Shown one piece after another: positions 27,078 through 34,791 of a DNA stretch of 64,000 nucleotides. The notes below the pieces were generated by a model that was not told the origin of the DNA, did not search any database, and was given only the letters and a program-made list of their open reading frames with translations. The stretch is from Alphaproteobacteria bacterium (lineage in GTDB: Bacteria; Pseudomonadota; Alphaproteobacteria; Rickettsiales; JABSSG01): NCBI GenBank assembly GCA_030431375.1, contig JAUIIY010000005.1, forward strand, positions 17,356 to 81,355, in the 5' to 3' direction. The position numbers and the translations under genes are program-made. Position 1 is the first letter of the stretch. Every line of letters begins with the position of its first letter.

Positions 27078-27539
27078 CTATTTAATGAATTTTCCAAGAT
27101 TGAATCTCTTGAGAATTGCTCTTTGGCCGAAATAAAAGCTAATAATTCCGGCAAAGATTGCCTGATCATCTACGGTCCATAATTTTTCAACCAACTCTCG
27201 AGCCTCCATACTGGATGATAAAAATTCATATTGTTTATATTTAACTAAGGAGTATAAACCAAAAAATGCATAAGCCAAGGCTGGCCTTACTGACGCATTA
27301 ATCGCATCTACCCAATTAATTCCGCTTTTATAGGTTGAGTATAAATTGTTGGTTTCCTCTTGGTCTGACTTAATTTTGTAAGCCTCAAACTCGGTTGTAA
27401 TACCTTGATTATGTGCACTAACCTGTTGATTAATAATATCAAGCTGGTGTTTTTTGTTAGATCTGTCTTGTGCTAATTTAAGAACATCTGGAATAATTGA
27501 TGAAATAAAACCTACAATAGATGCAAGTAAAGTAATCAT
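27078..27539 (-). CDS. GTA-type 3-TM holin
   Basis: A 153-residue protein of the family known as 'holin of 3TMs, for gene-transfer release'. It has an N-terminal hydrophobic helix (1-20), a charged middle (21-75), SVRPALAYAFFGLYSLV (83-99) and the typical closing block WTVDDQAIFAGIISFYFGQR (121-140). In alphaproteobacterial gene transfer agents this protein makes the inner-membrane hole that lets lysis occur. It is the last gene of the GTA-like module here. The start follows a GAGG-like sequence (aatgaggcaATATG). The endolysin partner is not in the window. Confidence 0.85.
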   Translation of the reverse strand: MITLLASIVGFISSIIPDVLKLAQDRSNKKHQLDIINQQVSAHNQGITTEFEAYKIKSDQEETNNLYSTYKSGINWVDAINASVRPALAYAFFGLYSLVKYKQYEFLSSSMEARELVEKLWTVDDQAIFAGIISFYFGQRAILKRFNLGKFIK

Positions 27540-27869
27540 ATTGCCTCATTTTTTATTTTTAACTGATTATTTTGAAAAGCAAACTGAGCAAAAAATAGCT
27601 TGGCCAGCTAAGTAAAACATTAATTTTTCTAAACTAATTTTTGCTGAAATTGTTGTGTATTAATAGTTTGAAAGATGGTAGAAGTGTGGAAACTATCTAA
27701 TAAAATTGTTTTTTAGGGAAAGAGCAGTGTGTGTGATGACTTTTTATAAATAAAAAACCAAAATTTAAAAAGATGCCTATTTTGATCGCTCTTTCCCCGT
27801 TTCGTCAAGCTTTCATTAAACCCAATACAATGCTTATATAGAGCTGTCAACACTTAAAATACAAAAAAA
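27540..27869. other. Gap before the holin gene with weak promoter and a 10-bp inverted repeat
   Basis: No gene seen. On the minus strand TTGACA (27845-27850) with a poor -10 (TATTGG, 17-base spacing) could drive the holin. GGGAAAGAGC (27716-27725) and GCTCTTTCCC (27788-27797) form a perfect 10-base inverted repeat enclosing about 60 bases, within which an A/T-rich arm pair (CTTTTTATAAAT with ATTTAAAAAG) can also pair. It could be a structured leader of the holin messenger. Confidence 0.4.
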
Positions 27870-28241
27870 TTATTTTTTGTTATCATTGGTTGAACTTCCT
27901 TCGCTGAAAATAGTAACCCAACCTTTATCAGTATAAAGCATGAATTGGTTTTTATCTCCAACCCAGCAACTATAACCAGCTGTAACTTTGATATATCTCC
28001 ACCCTGAGTAATATAGAGCCAATTTATTTTTATGCTCTGCCCACTCTGCTTTCGCATTTTGGGGAACATAAAATAATTTACCCTGCTCTGGTTGCTCAGG
28101 TGGGATATTTATGGTTATGGACTCTACCTGCTTATTCATCGCAGCATCAACCCATATAATAGCCTCGTTGATTGTGAGCTCTTTTTGCATCTGATACTCT
28201 TTTAACAAATATAGTTGAAGATTGGGTGTTTTGTTATCCAT
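27870..28241 (-). CDS. DUF2793-family phage/GTA protein
   Basis: A 123-residue protein with the DUF2793 pattern: QMQKELTINEAIIWVDAAMN near the N-terminus, then PPEQPEQGKLFYVPQNAKAE, LALYYSGWRYIKV and a closing CWVGDKNQFMLYTDKGW. In alphaproteobacteria this domain is found in phage tail and GTA-linked genes as a host-contact or fibre-associated protein. The start is ATG 28241, preceded by GGAG; an upstream in-frame extension would run through the small-RNA terminator and is not real. It sits between the TIM-barrel tail gene and the holin. Confidence 0.85.
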   Translation of the reverse strand: MDNKTPNLQLYLLKEYQMQKELTINEAIIWVDAAMNKQVESITINIPPEQPEQGKLFYVPQNAKAEWAEHKNKLALYYSGWRYIKVTAGYSCWVGDKNQFMLYTDKGWVTIFSEGSSTNDNKK

Positions 28242-28270
28242 TTTGTCTCCGTAAAATTGGTAATTATAAT

Positions 28271-28305
28271 AAAAAAAAACAGGATGGCTTGAGGCCATCC
28301 TGTTT
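28271..28305 (-). terminator. Terminator of the 160-base small RNA
   Basis: AAACAGGATGGC and GCCATCCTGTTT pair perfectly over 12 bases with a 5-base loop, followed on the minus strand by T residues to 28271. It also separates the tail gene transcript from the DUF2793 gene. Confidence 0.85.
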
Positions 28306-28430
28306 GAGGGAAGGAAAAGGTTTTCTAAAGTACAAACTTTACACAAAGGCTTTGTACTTTCAAAATGAGGGAGGCTGGAGTCAACACAAATGGGGTAAAA
28401 AGGAATTTTCAGCCCCCTCATTTTGTAATT
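28271..28430 (-). ncRNA. Candidate 160-base structured small RNA inside the GTA-like module
   Basis: A near-perfect promoter (TTGACA, 17 bases, TAAAAT at 28437-28465) starts the RNA near 28430. Three hairpins follow: 28410-28425 with 28361-28377 (16 pairs, one bulged A); 28351-28360 with 28327-28336 (10 perfect pairs); and a terminator 28294-28305 with 28277-28288 (12 perfect pairs) followed by a run of T. An unpaired pyrimidine stretch CCUUUUCCUUCCCUC lies between hairpins two and three, suited to pairing with ribosome binding sites. It lies between the tail gene and the DUF2793 gene. Its length is near that of 6S RNA, but I do not see the single long bubble-interrupted stem of 6S. Confidence 0.65.
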
Positions 28431-28436
28431 AAATGT

Positions 28437-28465
28437 ATTTTAACAACTAGGTTAATATATGTCAA
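28437..28465 (-). promoter_or_regulatory. Strong promoter of the 160-base small RNA
   Basis: Minus strand TTGACA (28460-28465), 17-base spacer, TAAAAT (28437-28442). It lies between the stop codon of the tail gene and the RNA. Confidence 0.7.
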
Positions 28466-28481
28466 CAAAAAAAATAAATTA

Positions 28482-31400
28482 TTAAATGTTTAATGTCGCA
28501 CTGAAACCCTTTTGTCCCCTAGAATTAACAGAAGCAATTGATATTTTTTTTATATTACTCAGTTTATTTTTTATATTAATACTATTTTCATTGCATAATA
28601 TAGCCTCCATTTTTTGCTCGGAATTATATATTTCTACCAAGGATTTTATTTCGAAATTATTTTCAACCACATCGTCATCCCAAAAATCATATCCACTATT
28701 CTGGTTTACCCATGACATTTTTAGCCCCTCATTCTTTACTTGATATTCAAGATTCACAGGAGGCAAATTCATATTAGTATAAGCTTTATATCTGTAGCTA
28801 AATTCAGGTAAATCATCTAAATGCTCACCTTCCATTGCTATTTTATAATTATATAATTTTCCTTTTTTCAAAGATGCTATCTCTAACTCTTTAACCGCCC
28901 CATCTAGAAAAATGATTCGCTCGCCTGCCAAATGGTTTGAAACAAAATGCTGACTACCTTTTTGCCCTCGAATAATATTTGAAAGCTGATATAAACTTTT
29001 CCCCAAAAATTTAGCAAACTGAAACTGGATGATCTCTCCCCCTATATAAGCTAAGTTCTTTCCTTGTAATAACTCCTCATAAGAAATCGAATATAATTTC
29101 CCATGTGTCATCGAGACAACCAACTTAGCCGAATTATCAATGATGGCTATTTGCGTATCTTTCAATTCAGCAACCAGATATCCAACAGATGCCTCTTGCT
29201 GAACAACGTCAACAAACTCATATTCCTCTTCACCAGAGATATATAGTGATACGGGCTGAAAACCAGTATTTGAGCTCCATAATGCAATATAAAACCTATA
29301 TATATTTGCTTCATGATCATACAACTCTATTATTTGGTGATTATAATCAGGTAAGATCTTGGTCTTTTTTGAATAATTGATATTCTCTGAGTACGTATAT
29401 TCAAAATATACGTCTTTTAAGTAGCTAGATGCACAAATGGAAACACTATAATCAGTATTAATGTAGAGACTATCTATTTTTAGATCTATAAGTTTTTGTG
29501 GGTTATATTCTAATCTGATTTTGTCACCCGCTTGTAGGTAAAGATATTTGGCCGGTAATCTAAAGTGATATGAAATCGACTTGGCATTAGCCTCACTAAG
29601 CATATTATTTGCAATTTTTACAGCGGTTTCTTTATTTAGAACTAAATCGATTTTTATTGTATGGCTAGCTGCACGCTCTGACTCAGCAAATAATGAGCTT
29701 GTTGTTATACCCACCTGAAAATCAGCATCTTTATTGTAATAAAGAAGACTAACCTGAGAGCTCTTTTGAAATTGGAAATTTTTATCTACGGTAAAATCAG
29801 AAGATTTATCAATAATTAGATCTCTCTCATTAATAATTTGCGCCTCCTCTTTACCTATTCTGCCTAGAAACTTTATTTTGTCGCCATTTTCAATTACATC
29901 AAAAAAGAATGCTCTTTTTAATATGTTAACTGCCTCGACTGCAGACATCTCATCCTTTATTAGCAGACCGTCCACTATTTGATCTATGTTCTCAATCTCT
30001 ATTTCAGATGCCTCTAATCCAGCTTCTGCACATAATTCAAGCAGTAGCGTCGATAATTCTGTTAGGCCAAATTTCCCATTAACCCAGTGCCCCCTACTCC
30101 ATTTATATCCATCATTCCAAAGGTTACTAAAACCTGGCCAATAAGGATAAGGGCGGGCATCCCATGTCCAAAGAAAATTCCTCTCTAAAAAACTCATTTT
30201 GCTAAAGGCCTTTTGTGATGCCTTAATTGCTTTACGTTGAGCCATAAAATCAACTAAACCCTTAGATTTAATTGGCAATCCTCCTTCCCTAGCTTCACTA
30301 TCATAAAAGACATTTGGCTGATTTGTGCAGCAATCAACCGAAGGAAATCCATATTCAGTAAACCAAATCTTTTTTGATGCTGGCTTCCATGAGGTTCTTT
30401 TCCCATCAGGATTATAGTGATAATTATTCCACCAATATTCGATATTTTTCCAGGCATATACCCCAGGTATATCTTGTTTTTTAGTTTTGGCATTATCACT
30501 ATAAACATAAGAAAATCCCTCACCACTAAACCAACCCTGTGAGATCTCACCTAAACTTGGCTTTCCTGACGAGTTTGTTAGGGGGAAATAGGCATCTATC
30601 CCGATAAAATCTATATTTGGTGACGACCATAACTCGTCCATGTGATGCCAACCGCCATCTGCGTGATGATATTCAGTCCAATCTGCTGCATAAGTGATTT
30701 TCACATTATTACCCAAGATTTTTTTTACCTTATCTGCTAACTCAACAAATTCAGTAACGGCTGGAAAGCTATTGTCTTTATCCCTAATTTTTGTCAGTGA
30801 AACCATCTCAGATCCTATTATGAAGGCGTCAACTAAACCCTTTACCAATTCTGCATAATGTAGGATAAATTGGTTATAACCATTGGGAGCTGTAAAAAAT
30901 CTTTTCACAAATTCAGGCCGTCCGGTTAGGTTACCTCTCCATGGTTTATCCAACATATCGATAAACAGCATTGGATAGAACATTATTTTTAGCTTTTTTT
31001 TCCTGAGAAGCTCTAAGTAATTTAAAACAGCTTGGTCACTTACTGTACCACCATATATAGGGGAATTATTTTTTTGCGTAATCAGCTTAGCATTATATCT
31101 ATTAAATTTACCTACGCGCCATTCTTCTGGATATGTATTTCGCTTTCTATTCTCAACACCAGGCAAAATCTTATAATCTCTGATGTCTAGACTATCTCCA
31201 AACCACCCAACTACCGGAGCAACCCATTCTAAATTAGGACATGTTTGCAATAATTGCTGCAAACTGAGCTTAGCATCTGTTTGGTTCGAGTAATTATTTT
31301 GATTAATTATTTTATTTTTGCCAGACCGAATCATGCGGTCATTATATATCGATACGTTACTTAGATATTGTGGCTTGGTTTCATATACAAATTCTCCAGA

Positions 31401-32087
31401 ACCAGGAATTATGCATATCGACTTAATCGTAGATTCAACATTTTGCGCCTCTTTGTGTGTAGCCTGCTTCTTTACATGAAATGAGAAATTAGGGATGCGA
31501 TTACCAAAATTAGCCAGGGGGAAATTTTCAAAAACCATATATGCAATGCCCCTATATGCCGGCGTTCTATTATAACCCTTCATAGATTCTATTAGCGGAT
31601 CAGGCATTTGTTCCTCAGTTCCCCTATATATTCGAATATTATAATCACCTGAAGTGAGAATTTGTGAATCAGCCCATATTTTAACTATATGGTCAATAAC
31701 TCCCTCACAAATCGCAACAGCAAAGCTAGCTGTATAGCTGTAGGTTGTAGACGAAACGGTAGTTTTCTTGCTCATAAAGCCTTTTCCACTTTTGACCTGT
31801 CTGCTGTGATTATGAACATGCTCTTTAATTCCTGCAGTCCAAATTAAATTTCCAGCTATTCGGGCTTCTCCGTAAAGCTTGTTAATGGCGATTCCATATG
31901 ATGAATTTTGAATGGGTATTGAATCAATTCTTTTAGCTGATTGGGAAATCTTGTTATTTTTAGTAAATAATGCACCATCAAAAGCGTTGCCCAGAACGCT
32001 CCCTAATGCTATTCCAGCAATTGCTGCCCCTGTGCCATAGGCAGCACCCATGGTTGCTCCTATGGAGCTTAAAATAAAAGTTGCCAT
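28482..32087 (-). CDS. GTA baseplate/tail hub protein with TIM-barrel domain (g15-like)
   Basis: A 1,201-residue protein matching the last large gene of the alphaproteobacterial GTA cluster. The N-terminal 300 residues are the tail-hub part, with a glycine/alanine-rich start. A glycoside-hydrolase-like TIM barrel spans about 340-660 (KIMFYPMLFIDMLDKPWRG, FIIGSEMVSLTKIRD, VKITYAADWTEYHHADGGW, IDFIGIDAYFPL, IWFTEYGFPSVDCC and FLWTWDARPYPYWP). The C-terminal half is the phage tail protein part, with the typical LSNIIRGQKGSQHF at about 1035-1050. AGGAG lies before the ATG. It follows the NlpC/P60 gene with a 173-base gap that may hold a separate promoter. Length is that of the family; no damage seen. 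Confidence 0.92.
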   Translation of the reverse strand: MATFILSSIGATMGAAYGTGAAIAGIALGSVLGNAFDGALFTKNNKISQSAKRIDSIPIQNSSYGIAINKLYGEARIAGNLIWTAGIKEHVHNHSRQVKSGKGFMSKKTTVSSTTYSYTASFAVAICEGVIDHIVKIWADSQILTSGDYNIRIYRGTEEQMPDPLIESMKGYNRTPAYRGIAYMVFENFPLANFGNRIPNFSFHVKKQATHKEAQNVESTIKSICIIPGSGEFVYETKPQYLSNVSIYNDRMIRSGKNKIINQNNYSNQTDAKLSLQQLLQTCPNLEWVAPVVGWFGDSLDIRDYKILPGVENRKRNTYPEEWRVGKFNRYNAKLITQKNNSPIYGGTVSDQAVLNYLELLRKKKLKIMFYPMLFIDMLDKPWRGNLTGRPEFVKRFFTAPNGYNQFILHYAELVKGLVDAFIIGSEMVSLTKIRDKDNSFPAVTEFVELADKVKKILGNNVKITYAADWTEYHHADGGWHHMDELWSSPNIDFIGIDAYFPLTNSSGKPSLGEISQGWFSGEGFSYVYSDNAKTKKQDIPGVYAWKNIEYWWNNYHYNPDGKRTSWKPASKKIWFTEYGFPSVDCCTNQPNVFYDSEAREGGLPIKSKGLVDFMAQRKAIKASQKAFSKMSFLERNFLWTWDARPYPYWPGFSNLWNDGYKWSRGHWVNGKFGLTELSTLLLELCAEAGLEASEIEIENIDQIVDGLLIKDEMSAVEAVNILKRAFFFDVIENGDKIKFLGRIGKEEAQIINERDLIIDKSSDFTVDKNFQFQKSSQVSLLYYNKDADFQVGITTSSLFAESERAASHTIKIDLVLNKETAVKIANNMLSEANAKSISYHFRLPAKYLYLQAGDKIRLEYNPQKLIDLKIDSLYINTDYSVSICASSYLKDVYFEYTYSENINYSKKTKILPDYNHQIIELYDHEANIYRFYIALWSSNTGFQPVSLYISGEEEYEFVDVVQQEASVGYLVAELKDTQIAIIDNSAKLVVSMTHGKLYSISYEELLQGKNLAYIGGEIIQFQFAKFLGKSLYQLSNIIRGQKGSQHFVSNHLAGERIIFLDGAVKELEIASLKKGKLYNYKIAMEGEHLDDLPEFSYRYKAYTNMNLPPVNLEYQVKNEGLKMSWVNQNSGYDFWDDDVVENNFEIKSLVEIYNSEQKMEAILCNENSINIKNKLSNIKKISIASVNSRGQKGFSATLNI

Positions 32088-32226
32088 GTCTCCTAATGTA
32101 TAAATTAACGGTGAATCGAGAGTATGATCTTATAAACTCCACCAAAAGGCAGGGTTGTTGAAGAGTTGTAGGTTCTTGAGTTTTTTTACAAACATGCGAC
32201 TACTCATAATTATGTGTGAGCGTGAA

Positions 32227-32255
32227 AATTAATAATTTCTCGTCACATATGTCAA
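32227..32255 (-). promoter_or_regulatory. Possible promoter for the TIM-barrel tail gene
   Basis: Minus strand TTGACA (32250-32255) with TATTAA at 15 or TTAATT at 17 bases. The start at 32087 is about 140 bases on. The weak -10 keeps this uncertain. Confidence 0.35.
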
Positions 32256-32260
32256 ACCAT

Positions 32261-32737
32261 TTAACATAACTCATTGAAGTTAAATATTTTTGTTAATCTT
32301 GAGCACCAAATATTATCATAAGTATGCTTGCTTACATATCCAACCTCTTGGTATGAATGAATCAAATATGTAGATGTATTGACGTCAAAAAGACCTATAT
32401 GTTGTGGAACTGAGCTAATTGCAAACAAACCTATATCTGCTGTTTTTAAATATGGTCTATTTACAACAGTTAAATGCAATTCCAGCTTTTCTTCTAATTT
32501 GTTTTTTTGTGGATATTTGGAATAATTAATCTCATCATGTTCAGCTAATAATCTTCTATCATAGCGTGATTTAAAGGAAAATTTTTTCGCTATCCCCATA
32601 ATGAGTCCTAAACAATCACATCCACCATCATCGGCGATTGATTTTTTTATTCTACCTTGATGGTGAAAAGACGTTCCAATCCACTCTTGCGCATATTGGT
32701 TTATTTCCAAACGCAAGCGTTCTTGAAATTCTGTCAT
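32261..32737 (-). CDS. NlpC/P60 peptidase of the GTA/phage tail (g14-like)
   Basis: A 158-residue NlpC/P60-family cysteine peptidase. The catalytic Cys lies in GGCDCLGLIMGIA (about residue 42) and the catalytic His in VPQHIGLFD (about 113); a further His in STYLIHSYQEVGY (about 127) can complete the site. In the GTA gene order this enzyme sits between the DUF2163 protein and the TIM-barrel protein and is thought to cut peptidoglycan at the tail tip. The order is kept here apart from three inserted small genes. Length is normal for the phage-type subfamily. Confidence 0.9.
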   Translation of the reverse strand: MTEFQERLRLEINQYAQEWIGTSFHHQGRIKKSIADDGGCDCLGLIMGIAKKFSFKSRYDRRLLAEHDEINYSKYPQKNKLEEKLELHLTVVNRPYLKTADIGLFAISSVPQHIGLFDVNTSTYLIHSYQEVGYVSKHTYDNIWCSRLTKIFNFNELC

Positions 32738-32757
32738 ATATTAAAAAAGATTTTTTC

Positions 32758-33126
32758 TTATAAGAGGTGATCTTCATCCATACAAGATGAAACTTTTCCA
32801 GCAAAATCACACTGATATGTTTTATCTATAGTAATACACTCAGTTAAAACCTTTTCTAAGCAGAAGATTGTTTTTTCTGATTTTTCACAATTTTTTTCAA
32901 ACAAAACCTCTGATATCAAGGCAAGCAAATGCATATCTGAGTTGGCAAGACTGTCAGGCATTGATGACATTTTTGTTATTGTATCAAACAAATTTTCCCA
33001 AAAACTCTTTGGCTGTATCAAAGCTATACCCTGCATAGAACGTCTTTCAGAACATTCGATATAGTTGTTTCGTAGCGAATCCAACAAATTCTCTAAACTT
33101 CTCTTTGACCTTAAATTACCCAACAT
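32758..33126 (-). CDS. Hypothetical small protein within the GTA-like module
   Basis: A 122-residue protein, not recognised. Predicted soluble and helical, with six cysteines (ECSERR, NCEKSE, FCLEK, ECITIDKTYQCDF, SSCMD). It abuts the next upstream gene exactly (33126/33127) and is 20 bases from the peptidase gene, so it is translated from the same messenger. Standard GTA clusters have no gene here. It may be a moron-type cargo gene. Confidence 0.65.
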   Translation of the reverse strand: MLGNLRSKRSLENLLDSLRNNYIECSERRSMQGIALIQPKSFWENLFDTITKMSSMPDSLANSDMHLLALISEVLFEKNCEKSEKTIFCLEKVLTECITIDKTYQCDFAGKVSSCMDEDHLL

Positions 33127-33645
33127 CTATCTTCTCCTCTTAGATTTAAACCTTCTTCTTTTATTATGATTGTTATGATTACTATTGTTATGCTTAAATT
33201 TTTTGTTCAATATATTTTGCACAGATATTTCCTTTGGAGCATTTCTCTTAAAATGAAATAATAACAAAAACAACCCAGATAAAGATAATGTCGCAGCAGG
33301 AATTATTGCACCAATTATCCCAAGTATAACAATTGCAGTGATAATCAGGGTTATTATAAAAAACGCAATATTTTGTGACTGTTTAATCAATCGATAATGC
33401 TCTTTTAGGGCAGCCTTATCCCAATCATGACGTTGCTTTTGCTCTTCTTCAACTAGGGCTATAATGCGATCTGCAGCTCCCTCCTGCAGCTCTTCATACT
33501 CTGCAAGTTTTTCTGGAGAAGGATAATATATAGGCCTTGTTTCCTCTATTAAGTCAAAATCGTAATCATCTTCTACACCGAATTGCGCAGAAAATGGTTT
33601 AGGTTCTTTTTGTGGTTTTTCACCGAAATATTTTTTTACACCCAT
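33127..33645 (-). CDS. Small membrane protein with very basic C-terminus
   Basis: A 172-residue protein. Residues 1-90 are soluble and charged. Two hydrophobic helices follow (about 93-135, AFFIITLIITAIVILGIIGA and IIPAATLSLSGLFLLLF). The tail is extremely basic and Asn/His-rich (KKFKHNNSNHNNHNKRRRFK, then KRRR). Its ATG overlaps the stop of the small gene upstream (TAATG), so translation is coupled. Not a known GTA gene. The basic tail could bind nucleic acid or phospholipid; this is speculative. Confidence 0.7.
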   Translation of the reverse strand: MGVKKYFGEKPQKEPKPFSAQFGVEDDYDFDLIEETRPIYYPSPEKLAEYEELQEGAADRIIALVEEEQKQRHDWDKAALKEHYRLIKQSQNIAFFIITLIITAIVILGIIGAIIPAATLSLSGLFLLLFHFKRNAPKEISVQNILNKKFKHNNSNHNNHNKRRRFKSKRRR

Positions 33646-33812
33646 TATTGGCTCTCATACTTCATTATTGCATTGATAAAATCATCATTTATAGCTTGGT
33701 TATCGTCTTCCAACATCTTTTCTACAGTTGAATCCGGGTGGGTTGGAGCCTTAATTGCCCCTGAAACGAAAAAAATATTTTCGAGACCCTTTTTGAGAAG
33801 ATTTAATAACAA
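33645..33812 (-). CDS. Small gene with TTG start in the GTA-like operon
   Basis: A 55-codon frame (LLLNLLKKGLENIFFVSGAI at the start, ending DDFINAIMKYESQ) fills the gap between the DUF2163 gene and the next one. TTG at 33812 follows AAAAGG seven bases upstream, and the stop overlaps the next ATG as TAATG. No ATG is available except an internal one at codon 33. The product has an amphipathic N-terminus and an acidic C-terminal half. No family recognised. The overlap and binding site make it a likely real gene that automated callers would miss. Confidence 0.6.
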   Translation of the reverse strand: MLLNLLKKGLENIFFVSGAIKAPTHPDSTVEKMLEDDNQAINDDFINAIMKYESQ

Positions 33813-33879
33813 GCTATTACCTTTTAAAAAGTTTTTTTATGAAATCAATATAACTGATAATTATAAAATTAATCAATCT

Positions 33880-34704
33880 TTATTTAATTGTACCCGCGGT
33901 TTTTAGCAATTCATCCACTCCAGGTAGATGCGGCTCCCCCCTAAAATTAATTGCATTATTGTAAATATTACAACATGTGGCAAATTCTTTGTTACAGCTT
34001 GGTAAAATGGTTATTTCCCCATCCTCGGTTAAATTATCTAACGATGGATTATCAAAGTATATCTCATTCTTAAATATCTTTTTGATCCTATATGTTTTTT
34101 GCGTGGTCTCATCTATCAAGGCACTACCTTCAAAATATGCCTTCTTCAATGAGCTAATGTCTATCTCTGCCGAATTCAAATCTAAAATTTTAGTTATAAC
34201 ACTTTTTACGCGAATATTTTTCTTGTCAATTTTACAATATTTATCACCAAAAGATGCTCTACAGGAAGCAGAGTAGCATTTTGTGATATTCCCTCTCGAT
34301 AATCTAGACAAAAGCCCTTCAACTTCAAAACTAATCTCAGATCCTTGTATTTTGATTTCTTTTATATAGCCTTTCTGCAGCATTATGCATGACTCATCTG
34401 GTGCAGATGGATTTATCATAAAAACATTTACCTCTGCTTGCTCAAACTCGTCATCTGTTAACTCATCAAAGCTAATATCAGCATCGTCAAAATAAGTTTT
34501 AAACCCGTAATTATCTGCCTTATCTTCAGAGCTTTTTTCAAACGAATGATTTTCTGTTACTTTGCCATGCAGATAAACTTCCCCGTTTAAATTTACGTCG
34601 ACACTATAATCGGTATAACGCAAGGTTTTCGTTTTACAAATAATTTTCCAACATAGGTTGGGTTTTATGTTTCTGTAATGTAATTCAATTTTTTTTTGCT
34701 TCAT
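33880..34704 (-). CDS. GTA tail protein, DUF2163/BR0599 family (g13-like)
   Basis: A 274-residue protein with the family's two halves: an N-terminal DUF2163 part (1-150; LRYTDYSVDVNLNGEVYL, KGYIKEIKIQGSEISFEVEG) and a C-terminal part with cysteine motifs SASCRASFGDKYCKID (about 149-164) and the hallmark CNKEFATCCNIYNNAINFRG then EPHLPGVD close to the end. In GTAs and related phages it is a baseplate component next to DUF2460 and NlpC/P60 proteins. Complete and of normal length. It is the first gene after the interruption by the plus-strand 575-aa gene, with only 87 bases between the divergent starts. Confidence 0.92.
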   Translation of the reverse strand: MKQKKIELHYRNIKPNLCWKIICKTKTLRYTDYSVDVNLNGEVYLHGKVTENHSFEKSSEDKADNYGFKTYFDDADISFDELTDDEFEQAEVNVFMINPSAPDESCIMLQKGYIKEIKIQGSEISFEVEGLLSRLSRGNITKCYSASCRASFGDKYCKIDKKNIRVKSVITKILDLNSAEIDISSLKKAYFEGSALIDETTQKTYRIKKIFKNEIYFDNPSLDNLTEDGEITILPSCNKEFATCCNIYNNAINFRGEPHLPGVDELLKTAGTIK

Positions 34705-34741
34705 AAAAATTACTATTTGATTATTTAAATTTAGGAAATCC

Positions 34742-34771
34742 TTGAAATATTTTGCGCAAATCCAATATAAT
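34742..34771 (+). promoter_or_regulatory. Promoter of the 575-aa gene
   Basis: TTGAAA, an 18-base spacer and a perfect TATAAT lie about 20 bases before the ATG at 34792; GGAG follows as the ribosome binding site. Confidence 0.7.
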
Positions 34772-34791
34772 TAACATTTGGAGTTGAGTTT

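Noticed and set aside
28242..28421. N-terminal extension of the DUF2793 gene to 28421
   Set aside because: The extension runs through a perfect terminator and two hairpins, while ATG 28241 has GGAG and fits the family.
28271..28430. 6S RNA
   Set aside because: The length is close, but the structure is three separate hairpins rather than one long stem with a central bubble.
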